Shown here: one piece after another, positions 36,689-45,503 of the stretch
Layout: each line of letters starts with the position of its first letter
Position numbering within the stretch: the stretch's first letter is position 1
NCBI RefSeq assembly: GCF_032302195.1
Contig: NZ_CP135275.1
Coordinates: 3,596,001 to 3,660,000 of the forward strand
Source: Paenibacillus sp. MMS20-IR301
Lineage (GTDB): Bacteria > Bacillota > Bacilli > Paenibacillales > Paenibacillaceae
Direction of reading: 5' to 3'
Length of the DNA stretch: 64,000 bases
Notes under the pieces: generated by a model
What the model was told of the DNA's origin: nothing
Seen by the model: the letters and a program-made list of their open reading frames with translations, nothing else
Databases searched by the model: none
Translations under genes and position numbers: made by a program

Positions 36689-36960
36689 TTCGGCTGTTCC
36701 ACCCGGTGATTAGCCAGATAGAATCGGACCAGTTCCTCAATCAGCTCATCACGTTCTTTTCTCCGGACCAAACTTCTCGCATTGTTATGGCGCGGAATGT
36801 AAGCCGGATCTCCGGAAAGAAGGTACCCTACGATCTGATTGATCGGATGATATTCTTTCTCCACCAGCGCATCGTAGACTGCGAGCAGTATTTCCTGGGG
36901 AGAAGCTTCCTTTTCGTCGCCCTTCACATTGAATTTGACCGTTTTGTCCATGGAGTCCAT
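36685..36960 (-). CDS. ireB: IreB family regulatory phosphoprotein (DUF965/YrzL)
   Basis: 91 residues. Members are small cytosolic substrates of the PASTA kinase IreK in enterococci. The family core [50 protein letters not shown] is intact. AAGGAAGG 8 bases before ATG 36960 fixes the start (an upstream GTG is less likely). First gene of the ireB-yqgF-DUF1292-DUF1292-mltG run; the 350-base gap to alaS holds a hairpin, so it may be transcribed separately. Confidence 0.92.
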   Translation of the reverse strand: MDSMDKTVKFNVKGDEKEASPQEILLAVYDALVEKEYHPINQIVGYLLSGDPAYIPRHNNARSLVRRKERDELIEELVRFYLANHRVEQPK

Positions 36961-37195
36961 TTGTGACACCTTCCTTCTGCAAAATCACCCTGTCCGGGCG
37001 GCTTCGCAAAGTTGCTGCTGTACAGCTTACTTGCTGCCTTCATCATAACATATTCATGGCCCAACGAGGAAATCCTGCCTCTGTAATAGCGCTTTTTTTG
37101 GCATTTTATCTACAAAAATAGATATTTTTTTGGTTTTTAAGCCATTGCAAGTATGCAGTCAATGATGAATACTCCATAAAAATATACATTTTGTG

Positions 37196-37233
37196 AATAA
37201 AGCAACGGTACTGAGATGTTGCCCTCAGTACCG
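37196..37233 (-). terminator. Possible terminator of alaS
   Basis: Perfect 10-bp stem CGGTACTGAG/CTCAGTACCG with an 8-base loop; the minus-strand tail TTGCTTTATT is only moderately T-rich. Confidence 0.5.
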
Positions 37234-37309
37234 CTGCAGCCCTGCTCTTCAAAAATCTGTACGTTTTTGTGCCTTTACAGTCGGTATTACCCGGCTTCCT
37301 GAGCAGCCG

Positions 37310-39943
37310 TTACGCCTGGGCAGCCACAAGCTCCTCGGCCTTTTTCAGCGCTTCGCCGAGCCTCGAAGCATCCTTGCCCCCGGCCTGTGCCATATCCGGA
37401 CGTCCGCCGCCGCCGCCGCCGCACACTGCAGCGATCTCCTTGACCAGCTTACCGGCGTGGAAGCCCTTCTTCACCAGCTCCTGCGGCACGGCAACAACAA
37501 AGTTCACTTTGTCATCCATAACCGCGCCAAGCACGAGGATGGCATCCGGCAGCTTGGATTTCAGCTCATCCGCTGTGGAGCGCAGGGCATCGATATTGCC
37601 GGCCTGAACGGATACTGCCAGCAGCTGCGTGCCTCCGCCTACAGTAACCACACTGCTTGTCAGCTCCGCAGCAAAGGTTGCGCTCAGCTTGGACTGCAGC
37701 GATTCGTTCTCGCGGCCCAGCTCACGCACCTGCGCATGCAGGGCTTCGATCCGCTTAGGCACATCCGTCAGCGAGGACTTCAGCAGGGCCGCCGATTGCT
37801 TCAGCAGATCCAGCTGGCTCTCAGTGAACTGGTAAGCATAGCGGCCGGTAACAGCTTCAATCCGGCGCACACCGGAACCGATGCCGCTCTCGCTGAGCAG
37901 CTTGAAGATTCCGATCTGCGATGTATTCGCTACATGGCATCCGCCGCACAGCTCAAGGCTGTAGTCGCCAACCTGCACGACGCGGACGATATTGCCGTAT
38001 TTTTCTCCGAAGAGGGCCATCGCTCCCATAGCTTTGGCTTCGTCAATCGGCTTGTTCTCGATGACAACATCAAGACCGCGCCAGATCTGAGCGTTAACGC
38101 GTTGTTCAATATCGCTCAGCTCTTCCGGTGTAATGGCACCGAAATGCGAGAAGTCAAAGCGCAGGCGCGAGCCTTCAACCAGCGAGCCGGCCTGGTTCAC
38201 ATGGCCGCCAAGCACTTCCTTGAGCGCCTTGTGCAGCAAGTGGGTGGCCGTATGGTTCTTCACGATATCTTCACGCTGGGCACGGTTCACTTCCGCACGG
38301 ACGCTGTCGCCCACCTTCAGATCACCTGCTTCAACGGTTACCAGGTGTACATGCTGGCCGTGCGGTGCTTTGAAGAGTCCGGTTACCTTGGCCGTCACAG
38401 AACCTCCGGTCAGTACGCCGGTATCGCTGACCTGGCCGCCGCTTTCGGCATAGAAAGGAGTCGTTTCAAGGATCACCTGGCATTCAGCGCCTTCGCTGAC
38501 GAGTTCAACCAGTGCACCGTCTACTACAATTGCCAGCACCTTTGACTCGGTTACCGTGTCATTATATCCAACAAATTCACTTTTAACCGTCAGGTCAGCA
38601 AGAGCACCGCCTTGAATCTTCATGCTGGCATTGTCCTGGCGGGCTGCTCTGGCACGTTCCCGCTGCTCCTGCATGGCAGCATCGAAGCCTTCGCGGTCAA
38701 CCGTAAGCCCCTGCTCGGAAGCGAAGTCCTCGGTCAGGTCGAACGGGAAGCCGTAAGTATCATATAACTTGAATGCATCCGAGCCGGCAATGGCGCTCAG
38801 GCCGTCAGCCTTGGCTTTGGCGCTGATCTCACCCAGGATAGCCAGACCGTCGGACAAGGTTTCGTGGAAGCGTTCCTCTTCCAGACGGATGATTTTGGCA
38901 ATATATTCACGGTTCTCCACTACAGAAGGATAATACACACCCATTACGTCACCGACAGTCTCAGTCAGCTCATAAAGGAATGGACGGTCAAGGCCCAGGG
39001 TCTTGCCGTAACGGACCGCACGGCGGAGCAGCCGGCGGATGATGTAACCGCGTCCTTCATTGGAAGGAAGCACACCGTCACCTACCGCAAATGTAACGGT
39101 ACGCACATGGTCAGCGATTACTTTTAGCGCAATATCCTGGTCCAGGTTATCCTTATAAGTTACGCCGGCAAGTGCAGCAGTCTTCTGGATCATCGGCTGG
39201 AACAGATCGGTATCGAAGTTCGAATCCACATCCTGCAGAATGGAAGCCAGACGCTCAAGACCTGCACCGGTATCAATATTCTTGTTCGGAAGCGGCGTAT
39301 AGCTGCCGTCCTTATTGTGGTTGAACTGGGAGAACACGAGGTTCCATACTTCCAGCCAGCGTTCGTTCTCGCCGCCCGGGTACATCTCAGGATCACTCAT
39401 GTCGCTGCCGTAGGCTTCGCCGCGGTCATAGAAGATCTCCGAGCAAGGGCCGCAAGGACCTTCGCCGATATCCCAGAAGTTCTCATCGCCCAGTTTAATG
39501 ATGCGTTCAGCAGGCAGGCCCACTTTTTCATTCCACAGCTTGAAGGCCTCTTCGTCTTCAGCGTATACCGTAACGGAAATCCGGTCTCCGTCGAAGCCGA
39601 TCCACTCCTTGCCGGTCAGGAATTCCCAGGCCCAGGTAATCGCTTCTTCCTTGAAATAATCGCCGATGGAGAAGTTACCCAGCATCTCAAAGAACGTGTG
39701 GTGGCGGCGCGTCTTGCCCACGTTCTCAATATCGTTCGTGCGGATACATTTCTGCGAGTTGGTCAGGCGCGGATTCTCCGGAATCTCACGGCCGTCGAAG
39801 TAAGCCTTCAGCGGCGCCATGCCTGCGTTAATCCACAGCAGCGATGGGTCATTATGCGGCACGAGCGAGGCGCTCGGCTCAATGCGGTGCCCTTTACTCT
39901 CAAAAAACTGCAGCCATTTGGAACGGATTTCACTTGCTTTCAT
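37310..39943 (-). CDS. alaS: Alanyl-tRNA synthetase
   Basis: Charges tRNA-Ala. 877 residues, full length: class II catalytic core with its motifs (about 1-250), tRNA recognition region, editing domain with the zinc-site HTATHLLH (about 565-572) and CGGCHV (about 668-673), and a C-terminal oligomerisation domain with the GGGGGG loop near 845. It is controlled by a T-box leader; between the T-box terminator and the gene lies a structured repeat (copy B). Confidence 0.97.
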   Translation of the reverse strand: MKASEIRSKWLQFFESKGHRIEPSASLVPHNDPSLLWINAGMAPLKAYFDGREIPENPRLTNSQKCIRTNDIENVGKTRRHHTFFEMLGNFSIGDYFKEEAITWAWEFLTGKEWIGFDGDRISVTVYAEDEEAFKLWNEKVGLPAERIIKLGDENFWDIGEGPCGPCSEIFYDRGEAYGSDMSDPEMYPGGENERWLEVWNLVFSQFNHNKDGSYTPLPNKNIDTGAGLERLASILQDVDSNFDTDLFQPMIQKTAALAGVTYKDNLDQDIALKVIADHVRTVTFAVGDGVLPSNEGRGYIIRRLLRRAVRYGKTLGLDRPFLYELTETVGDVMGVYYPSVVENREYIAKIIRLEEERFHETLSDGLAILGEISAKAKADGLSAIAGSDAFKLYDTYGFPFDLTEDFASEQGLTVDREGFDAAMQEQRERARAARQDNASMKIQGGALADLTVKSEFVGYNDTVTESKVLAIVVDGALVELVSEGAECQVILETTPFYAESGGQVSDTGVLTGGSVTAKVTGLFKAPHGQHVHLVTVEAGDLKVGDSVRAEVNRAQREDIVKNHTATHLLHKALKEVLGGHVNQAGSLVEGSRLRFDFSHFGAITPEELSDIEQRVNAQIWRGLDVVIENKPIDEAKAMGAMALFGEKYGNIVRVVQVGDYSLELCGGCHVANTSQIGIFKLLSESGIGSGVRRIEAVTGRYAYQFTESQLDLLKQSAALLKSSLTDVPKRIEALHAQVRELGRENESLQSKLSATFAAELTSSVVTVGGGTQLLAVSVQAGNIDALRSTADELKSKLPDAILVLGAVMDDKVNFVVAVPQELVKKGFHAGKLVKEIAAVCGGGGGGRPDMAQAGGKDASRLGEALKKAEELVAAQA

Positions 39944-40018
39944 CTTGTACAGCTCCCGTCTCTTTGATTTGATCTTTACCTAAGGAATCATGATCTCTGC
40001 ATTAAGGTATAACCGTAA

Positions 40019-40148
40019 CTGCGGTGAATATTTGAACTTCCAGTCGCTGTTGTCTTCCGATTTCCTGATTGATCACCCGCCTTCAGCGGTTGAAATCGGA
40101 AGACAAAGGCGGTCGCTTTCGCTCCTCCAGTTTCAAAATTCCCCTCCG
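40019..40148. repeat. Structured intergenic repeat, copy B
   Basis: A 130-base element in the alaS leader. Perfect 15-bp stem (40050-40064 with 40092-40106). Compared with copy A, four base pairs of the stem are changed on both sides so that pairing is kept; flanks such as AGGCGG-N-CGCT-N-TCGCTCCT are almost identical. Confidence 0.8.
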
Positions 40149-40211
40149 TTACTCTCCCTTTATGGATTTCAAATCACCTTAACGTAATTTGCTCTGCGTT
40201 ACCCCAAAAAT

Positions 40212-40545
40212 CAAAAACAAAAAACGCCCCTGAATTAAATTCAGGGACGATGATTATCGCGGTACCACCCTGGTTACCGCCTGGTTCCGCTTCATTCACG
40301 GACTACAGCAGACGATCGCCTTGTGCGGCTGTTAACGGTTGCCACCGGCGGGATTGTCCCCGCACTCCGAAATTAGCGTTCAGCCGGCACGTCTTCAAGG
40401 TTCTCACAGCCAGTTGCGGTGTCATCCGCAAAGGAACCTGTTCTCTGTTGGAGTCATTCTCCGGCATACTGGATTTCATCAACGTTTTATCCGTGTTGAT
40501 TTTTAACATTTTCAGTATATCCAGCGGCTTTGGTTCTGTCAATCT
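40212..40545 (-). promoter_or_regulatory. T-box riboswitch of alaS
   Basis: The minus strand carries the T-box core AGGGTGGTACCGCG (40258-40271), followed by an intrinsic terminator (stem CCCTGAAT/ATTCAGGG at about 40227-40248, T-run to 40212). Upstream helices span to about 40545. A GCT triplet in GAACGCTAA (40375-40377) is the candidate specifier codon and fits alanine. Uncharged tRNA-Ala should favour the antiterminator. Confidence 0.93.
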
Positions 40546-40659
40546 CGAGTAGGAAAATCAACAGAAACGGAGCTGATACTTGACTTAAAATAGTATATAC
40601 AGCGCTTACACGCAGACGTATAAAATGGGTGATAAGAGAATGCTCAAAGAATTAGTGCA

Positions 40660-40847
40660 ATTGTATTTTATGCATTAGATTCCTTGCTAAACGGCTGAAA
40701 AATCCATTCTATTGTATTTCATACAATTGTTTTCAGGGAAATGAAGCTAAAATGCCTAAATTCTAAGAAACTAATGTACAAAATACAATAGATTCTACTT
40801 TCAGGCGGATTTAACCGTGATCTGTTGTACAAAGTACATTAGAGCTC
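40660..40847. repeat. Four-unit degenerate tandem repeat, about 51-60 bp per unit
   Basis: Units start near 40660, 40711, 40771 and 40824. Each opens with a variant of TTGTA-N5-TACATTAGA (units 1, 2 and 4 as TTGTATTTTATGCATTAGA-like, unit 3 as ATGTACAAAATACAATAGA). The core is itself nearly palindromic. Confidence 0.65.
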
Positions 40848-40905
40848 TCCACTCTCCACTTATCTGAAGCCCGGGAGCAAAGGTTTACCTATCCATTTCA
40901 AATGT

Positions 40906-40969
40906 CGAGACGTAGCTCATCTTGGTAGAGCGCTTGCTTTGGGAGTAAGAGATCCTGTCGTCCCGACCA
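40906..40969 (+). pseudogene. Truncated tRNA-Pro(UGG) relic lacking most of the T arm
   Basis: 64 bases instead of about 77. The acceptor strands CGAGACG and CGTCCCG pair with one mismatch, the D arm (TAGCTC..GGTAGAGC) is normal, the anticodon stem CTTGC/GTAAG holds the loop TTTGGGA with anticodon TGG, and CCA is encoded. About 13 bases of the variable region and T arm are missing, so a functional tRNA is unlikely. Its 3' half recurs at 41607-41637. Confidence 0.85.
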
Positions 40970-40971
40970 TA
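40941..40971 (+). repeat. 31-bp direct repeat, left copy (3' half of tRNA-Pro relic)
   Basis: Starts GGGAGTAAGAGATC and ends CGACCATA; identical to 41607-41637. The similarity extends four bases further left with one mismatch. Confidence 0.9.
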
Positions 40972-41147
40972 TATCTTATGGGTTCGCGGCTTTTGGGCTG
41001 TGATTTTTTATGTTTATAAGGGCAAAATGTAGTAACGGGAGGAAATAAGCTTATTCTTCACTAGATCAATATTCACTTCGAAGCAAATGATCGAGATGAT
41101 AAGAAACAGAGAACTGTGATGCAGGTAGTCTGGACTAAAAGTGCAGC

Positions 41148-41381
41148 TCAGAGCTTACCTTGTACAATATCCCGTTTCGATTGCTGGATCATTTCTGAAA
41201 TTTCAGGATCAGCATCAAGCTCGGCAATTTGTGCAGTTGAAAGAGCATCTGAGTTGTCCTGAGACTGGATTAATTTGAACACTTCATATTCTGTGTTATT
41301 GATGACAATTACAGATTTCTGACGGTCATTTATAAAAGAACGATACACTTTACCGCTCTTATCCTTTAATTCCAGATACAT
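41148..41381 (-). CDS. Small hypothetical protein
   Basis: 77 residues, cytosolic, not recognised. The N-terminal half is a beta-rich MYLELKDKSGKVYRSF type segment; the C-terminal half is acidic and probably helical, with no Cys or TM segment. AAGGAG plus GGGGGAG precede the ATG, giving convincing translation signals. It is the only gene between the two 31-bp copies of the tRNA-Pro fragment, so it may be cargo or remnant of an integrated element. Confidence 0.6.
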   Translation of the reverse strand: MYLELKDKSGKVYRSFINDRQKSVIVINNTEYEVFKLIQSQDNSDALSTAQIAELDADPEISEMIQQSKRDIVQGKL

Positions 41382-41695
41382 GCTCCCCCACTCCTTTGTT
41401 CAATATTATACCCTGAATTCAGATAAACGGATACAACGTCATGGTATAGCAAAAGACAGATAATTCTCTTGTAGCAACATGTAGCAACCCTGATAATACT
41501 GAACAACCCACCTTACTACTCTACAGCAATACCAACTTTATTTTTATACTGTATAACACCATTCAAGACCCCGTAACACGCCAAAAAAACCCCCGCCCCA
41601 TACTTCGGGAGTAAGAGATCCTGTCGTCCCGACCATACAGAAACTTTGGAACCCTTAAATTTGGAGGTTTTTTTTGCTTTATCTTCGCTTGCGTT
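41382..41695. other. Spacer with second tRNA-Pro fragment
   Basis: 314 bases. Apart from the 31-bp repeat copy (41607-41637) and a weak plus-strand terminator-like sequence (about 41650-41675, GGAGG then eight T), I see no gene. Confidence 0.6.
41607..41637 (+). repeat. 31-bp direct repeat, right copy (tRNA-Pro 3' fragment)
   Basis: Exact copy of 40941-40971, with no 5' tRNA half. One full relic on the left and a bare 3' fragment on the right is the pattern left by integration into a tRNA 3' end. Confidence 0.88.
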
Positions 41696-42127
41696 TTATA
41701 GCTTCTTCTTCATACTCTTAGTCATAACTGTTTCGTTAGTGATCGTGTATCCGGCTTTGAGGTAGGCTTGCTTGGCCTGCTCGTTGCTTGCATTCGTCAG
41801 GATTATAACAGATCCCGCTCCCCGTTTAGCAAGCTCTGCTTCCAGACAGCCGATTAACCCAAGCGCATAACCGTTTCTGCGCGCATCTTCCCGTACATAC
41901 AGCTCAGTTATCTCACCGTGCGCCTCCGGATAACAAAAGGAATGGAAATACTGGGCGCATGCAAAGCCGACAACCGCATCCCCATTAACAGCCACAGCCA
42001 CGAGTTCAGCGGAACGCTGCAGGCTGTCCTTAACGCTCTGTTCATCCCGCCAAACGCCGTTAAATAGAACATTTAATCGGATTAATGCGGCCGCATCTTC
42101 TTCCATCGCCATCCGGACCGTTGTCAT
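41696..42127 (-). CDS. GNAT-family N-acetyltransferase
   Basis: 143 residues. Acetyl-CoA binding motif A is seen as ELYVREDARRNGYALGLI (about 83-100); the C-terminal strand reads AYLKAGYTITNE. Substrate unknown. A TTG at 42145 is in frame, but AAAGGA before ATG 42127 is preferred. Last gene of a minus-strand run of four behind the MerR regulator. Confidence 0.9.
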   Translation of the reverse strand: MTTVRMAMEEDAAALIRLNVLFNGVWRDEQSVKDSLQRSAELVAVAVNGDAVVGFACAQYFHSFCYPEAHGEITELYVREDARRNGYALGLIGCLEAELAKRGAGSVIILTNASNEQAKQAYLKAGYTITNETVMTKSMKKKL

Positions 42128-42169
42128 CGTTTCCCGTCCTTTCAAAATGAGAATTTATGCCGTGTTCGA

Positions 42170-42592
42170 TTACAGGGTACGCCGCATCAGAGGATGATCC
42201 TCATTCAGCTGCAGTAAGTCCCACTGGTTTCCGTAAAGGTCCTTAAAGACGGCGACCATGCCGTAAGGCTGCTCTTTGGGTTCTCTTACAAACTCGATGC
42301 CGCGTGAGACCATTTCGTGATAATCCCGCCAGAAATCATCGGTGTTCAGGAACAGGAAGACACGTCCGCCGGATTGGTTGCCGATAAATGCTTCCTGCTC
42401 CGGTTGTGAAGCTCTGGCCAGTAAAATTGTCGTTCCAGCCGAACCCGGCGGGGCAACGACGACCCACCGTTTATCCTGTTCCGGCTGATAGGTATCCTCA
42501 ACCAGCGTAAAGTGAAGCTTTTTCGTGTAAAAATCAATCGCTTCATCATAATCCTTAACGACCAGTGCAATATGTACGATGGATTGAATCAT
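42170..42592 (-). CDS. VOC-superfamily protein (glyoxalase/bleomycin-resistance fold)
   Basis: 140 residues with two beta-alpha-beta-beta-beta modules: IVHIALVVKDYDEAIDFYTKKL (in two pieces) opens module 1, and EFVREPKEQPYGMVAVFKDLYGNQWDL closes module 2. His and Glu positions typical of a metal site are present. Substrate unknown. AGGAGG lies 8 bases before the ATG. Confidence 0.9.
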   Translation of the reverse strand: MIQSIVHIALVVKDYDEAIDFYTKKLHFTLVEDTYQPEQDKRWVVVAPPGSAGTTILLARASQPEQEAFIGNQSGGRVFLFLNTDDFWRDYHEMVSRGIEFVREPKEQPYGMVAVFKDLYGNQWDLLQLNEDHPLMRRTL

Positions 42593-42615
42593 GTCGCTCG
42601 CCTCCTCTTTATACG

Positions 42616-42975
42616 TTACTTCGTATATTCCTTCCGCTGCTGGGTGTTTTCTTTAATCCACTCGTCTAGTTCATCCCTGCCGACCAGAAACTCGTTGTTG
42701 ATTTTGATATACGGAAACATCCTGCCGGTATAAGAATGCGCGAGATCGAGAGTATAGTTTTCAAACTCGATAATTGTCTTTACCTGCTCTTCCGTCAGAT
42801 TCATGTATTCGGCCGCTTCCTGCAATGTCATCAGCGGATTAGCTGTACTGCCGGCCGCACTCACGGCGGCGGGCTCCCTGTCCCCTTGACCGTGTGCAAG
42901 CAGGTAGCAGCCTGTTACAAAAGAAGCCCCCAAAACAACCGAGCTTAGCAAAAGGCTGATATTGAATGGTTTCAT
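42616..42975 (-). CDS. Predicted lipoprotein or membrane-anchored protein with an excisionase/MerR-like HTH domain
   Basis: 119 residues. The N-terminus has Lys2, a hydrophobic stretch (6-20) and a lipobox-like VTGC (20-23). After a short linker, residues about 48-110 resemble the small winged-helix of excisionases (LQEAAEYMNLTEEQVKTII .. INNEFLVGRDELDEWI). If exported, this DNA-binding-like fold would face outside, which is odd; it may serve as a protein-binding domain. It lies between MerR and VOC genes with short gaps. Confidence 0.7.
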   Translation of the reverse strand: MKPFNISLLLSSVVLGASFVTGCYLLAHGQGDREPAAVSAAGSTANPLMTLQEAAEYMNLTEEQVKTIIEFENYTLDLAHSYTGRMFPYIKINNEFLVGRDELDEWIKENTQQRKEYTK

Positions 42976-43005
42976 CTTATTTCCCTCCCTGGAGCTTCAA
43001 GCCCC

Positions 43006-43419
43006 TCAATGTGCTGAGCCCTCATGCCATTTCCTGAACATCTTCTCTGCCTGCTCCGGGTCGCTGATAAGCAGTCTCCGGTACTCCAGCATCCAGTTCA
43101 GGGTATTCAACATGTGGTCATATTCTTCCTTCTTGCGTTCGATTTCCCCCTTCTTGCTGAGAATCCACTCTATAATCTGCTGGTTCGTTTGCGCATTGGT
43201 ATCATGGTCCTGCAGAACCTCCTTCAGCTCAGCCAGGGAGCAGCCGATGGACTGGAACTTCTTAATGAGCTTCAGCCGCTCGACAGCTTCATCCCCATAA
43301 TTACGGTAGTTGTTGCTCTCCCGCCGGACATGCCGGTCATCCAGCAGACCTTGCTTTTCATAGAAACGGATTGTATGAATCGTGAGTCCCATCTTCTCCG
43401 CCAGTTCCTGAATTTTCAT
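43006..43419 (-). CDS. MerR-family transcriptional regulator
   Basis: 137 residues. The HTH (IQELAEKMGLTIHTIRFYEKQGLL, about 3-26) and wing are followed by a dimerisation coiled coil (about 75-120). There is one Cys, in IGCSL, so no obvious thiol or metal sensor. Divergent from the SDR gene, whose promoter has the 19-bp spacer expected for MerR control. Confidence 0.93.
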   Translation of the reverse strand: MKIQELAEKMGLTIHTIRFYEKQGLLDDRHVRRESNNYRNYGDEAVERLKLIKKFQSIGCSLAELKEVLQDHDTNAQTNQQIIEWILSKKGEIERKKEEYDHMLNTLNWMLEYRRLLISDPEQAEKMFRKWHEGSAH

Positions 43420-43441
43420 GATGCCTTCTCCTTTGCGGCGC

Positions 43442-43472
43442 TTGCCCTAGAGTTCACTTCATAGTTTATGCT
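43442..43472 (+). promoter_or_regulatory. MerR-type promoter with 19-bp spacer
   Basis: -35 TTGCCC (43442-43447), -10 TATGCT (43467-43472), spacer of 19 bp. Inside the spacer lies an imperfect dyad CTAGAGT..ACTTCATAG. Overlong spacers that the regulator untwists are the hallmark of MerR promoters. Confidence 0.6.
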
Positions 43473-43513
43473 TAACATGTTCAGGCAGTCAACTTATGAA
43501 GGAGGATATGAAT

Positions 43514-44359
43514 ATGCATGTTTTCGTTACAGGAGCAACAGGATATATCGGTTCCGCAGTCGTCCGGGAGCTGACCCGCGCAGGACATTCAGTGACGGGG
43601 CTATACCGGTCTGAAGACAAGGCGGCGGGATTAAAAGCGGCGGGGGCCGAAGCGCTATACGGAACACTGGAAGATCTTGAAATACTGCGCAGCGCGGCAG
43701 CAGCGGCTGACGGTGTGATTCATCTGGCGTTCACGAATGATTTCTCAGACTTTGCAGGTGCGCTGGCCCTGGATTTGCAGGCTGTTCAGGCCATGGGCGC
43801 AGCGCTTGTGGGCTCCGGGAAGCCGTTCATTACGACAGCTCACGCCAACGGGGATACCGTGAATCAGGCAGTGCTCGATCTGGCAGAGCGGGGCGTCCGG
43901 GCATCCGTCGTTTCGCTCGCACCGTCTGTGCATGGTGAAGGGGACAGGGGGTTTGTTCCGTTGATGATCAATACCGCCCGTGAAAAGGGCTTTGCCGCGT
44001 ATATCGGCGACGGAAGCAACCGCTGGCCTGCGGTTCACCGCCTGGATGCAGCCGTGCTGTACCGTCTGGCGCTGGAATCCGCCCCCGCAGGCTCAAGGCT
44101 GCTTGGGGCAGGCGATGAAGGGATTACGCTCCGCGAGATCGCAGAGGTGATCGGGCGGAAGCTGAATGTACCTGCAGCCAGCATAACTTCTGAAGAAGCT
44201 GCAGCCCATTTCGGCTTCCTCGGACCTATTGCGGCGCTTGATCTCGCGGGTCTGTATAATACTGCTCAGGCAGGACCGGCAACGCGGGAGCTTTTGGGCT
44301 GGACACCGGTGCAGTCCGGGCTGATCGCCGATCTTGAGGAAGGAGATTATTTTGCCTAA
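43514..44359 (+). CDS. NAD(P)-dependent sugar-epimerase-like oxidoreductase (extended SDR)
   Basis: 281 residues. Rossmann fold with VFVTGATGYIGSAVV at the N-terminus. The usual YxxxK catalytic pair is not evident (region around APSVHGEGDRG), so it belongs to the atypical group. Substrate unknown. Three ATG codons crowd the start; AAGGAGG (43499-43505) is spaced 8 bases from ATG 43514. Transcribed from the MerR-type promoter. Confidence 0.88.
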   Translation: MHVFVTGATGYIGSAVVRELTRAGHSVTGLYRSEDKAAGLKAAGAEALYGTLEDLEILRSAAAAADGVIHLAFTNDFSDFAGALALDLQAVQAMGAALVGSGKPFITTAHANGDTVNQAVLDLAERGVRASVVSLAPSVHGEGDRGFVPLMINTAREKGFAAYIGDGSNRWPAVHRLDAAVLYRLALESAPAGSRLLGAGDEGITLREIAEVIGRKLNVPAASITSEEAAAHFGFLGPIAALDLAGLYNTAQAGPATRELLGWTPVQSGLIADLEEGDYFA

Positions 44360-44433
44360 GGGATGGGGCAGATTGTTATAATGAGGAGAATGCTGTAAAT
44401 TAAGCTGGGCCAGAACCGGAGGAGGAAGCTGAA

Positions 44434-45411
44434 TTGGACAATAACATTCAATGGGGGATTATCGGCTGCGGAAATGTAACCGAGGTCAAGAGCGGGCCTG
44501 CCTTACAGAAGGCTGAGGGCTCACAGCTTACAGCCGTTATGAGACGTAACGGGGAGCTCGCAGCGGACTATGCACGGCGGCACGGGGTCTCCCGCTGGTA
44601 CAATGAGGCTGCTGCTCTCATCGCTGATCCCGGCGTAAATGCCGTATATGTAGCTACACCGCCTTCCACCCATATGGAGTACACCCTGGCTGCGGCGCAG
44701 GTCGGAAAGCCCGTCTATGTGGAGAAGCCGATGGCCCGCAATACGGCGGAATGTGAAGCCATGCTGGATGCCTGTGCGCAGGCGGGTGTTCCGCTGTACG
44801 TCGCTTATTACCGCAGAGGCCTTCCGCGCTTCCGCAAGATTAAGGAGTGGCTGGATGCCGGAGCCATCGGCGAACCCCGGTTTGTCCGCACGCTGCATAT
44901 GAGCAAGCCGCTTACAGAGGTACGCGGGGATAACTGGCGGGTGGACCCGAATATCTCCGGCGGCGGCCTGTTCCTGGATCTGGGCAGCCACACGCTGGAT
45001 TTGCTCGATTTCCTACTTGGCCCGGTTAAGGACGTCAGCGGGCATGCCTCCAATATGGGCAGTCCCTATGACCCTGAAGATACGGTTTCCGGGCGTTACC
45101 AGTTTGCATCCGGGGTTCATGGAACAGGCATCTGGTGCTTTAACGCCTACGCCAACGAAGATGTGACTGAAATTACCGGCAGCTGGGGCAGCATCACCTT
45201 CTCTACCTTTGCCGAGCGGCCAATCGTTCTCCGCACGGAGGAAGGCGAACACGCCGAACACATTGCCCATCCGGCTCATATTCAGCAGCCGCTGATTCAA
45301 TCTATTGTAGACGAGCTGCTGGGCCGCGGCACTGCCTTCAGTACCGGTAAGACTGCCATCCGCACCAGCCGTGTAATGGATGAACTCGTGCGGAACTATC
45401 GCGGGGATTGA
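44434..45411 (+). CDS. Gfo/Idh/MocA-family NAD(P)-dependent oxidoreductase
   Basis: 325 residues. The N-terminal Rossmann domain (WGIIGCGNV) and the EKPMARN motif (about 102-108) are typical of sugar/inositol dehydrogenases; the C-terminal alpha/beta domain carries GSHTLDLLDFLLG. Starts with TTG at 44434, supported by GGAGGAGG eight bases upstream. Substrate not assignable. Follows the SDR gene by 74 bases. Confidence 0.92.
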   Translation: MDNNIQWGIIGCGNVTEVKSGPALQKAEGSQLTAVMRRNGELAADYARRHGVSRWYNEAAALIADPGVNAVYVATPPSTHMEYTLAAAQVGKPVYVEKPMARNTAECEAMLDACAQAGVPLYVAYYRRGLPRFRKIKEWLDAGAIGEPRFVRTLHMSKPLTEVRGDNWRVDPNISGGGLFLDLGSHTLDLLDFLLGPVKDVSGHASNMGSPYDPEDTVSGRYQFASGVHGTGIWCFNAYANEDVTEITGSWGSITFSTFAERPIVLRTEEGEHAEHIAHPAHIQQPLIQSIVDELLGRGTAFSTGKTAIRTSRVMDELVRNYRGD

Positions 45412-45503
45412 TATATTGCCAGTATTGATAATCTGCCGGATGAGAATGTTTCATTCTGCAGACAAGCCAGTGGATCTCCTGCACTGGCTTTTTCTTTATC
45501 CAT

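Larger units (their letters stand above)
40546..41147. other. Gene-free spacer with tandem repeats and a tRNA relic
   Basis: About 600 bases without a supportable protein gene. It holds a cre-like TGTAAGCGCTGTATA on the minus strand (40597-40611), a four-unit repeat array (40660-40847) and a truncated tRNA-Pro (40906-40969), then unremarkable AT-rich sequence. Confidence 0.7.

Noticed and set aside
37193..38545. Open frame of 450 codons on the plus strand opposite alaS
   Set aside because: alaS is certain from its motifs; the antisense frame results from high GC third positions.
40597..40611. cre-like TGTAAGCGCTGTATA upstream of the alaS T-box as a true catabolite site
   Set aside because: It matches only in part, and catabolite control of alaS would be unexpected; mentioned only as part of the spacer.
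40906..40969. Functional tRNA-Pro gene
   Set aside because: About 13 bases of the T arm and variable region are missing, so the molecule cannot form a T stem-loop; called a relic instead.
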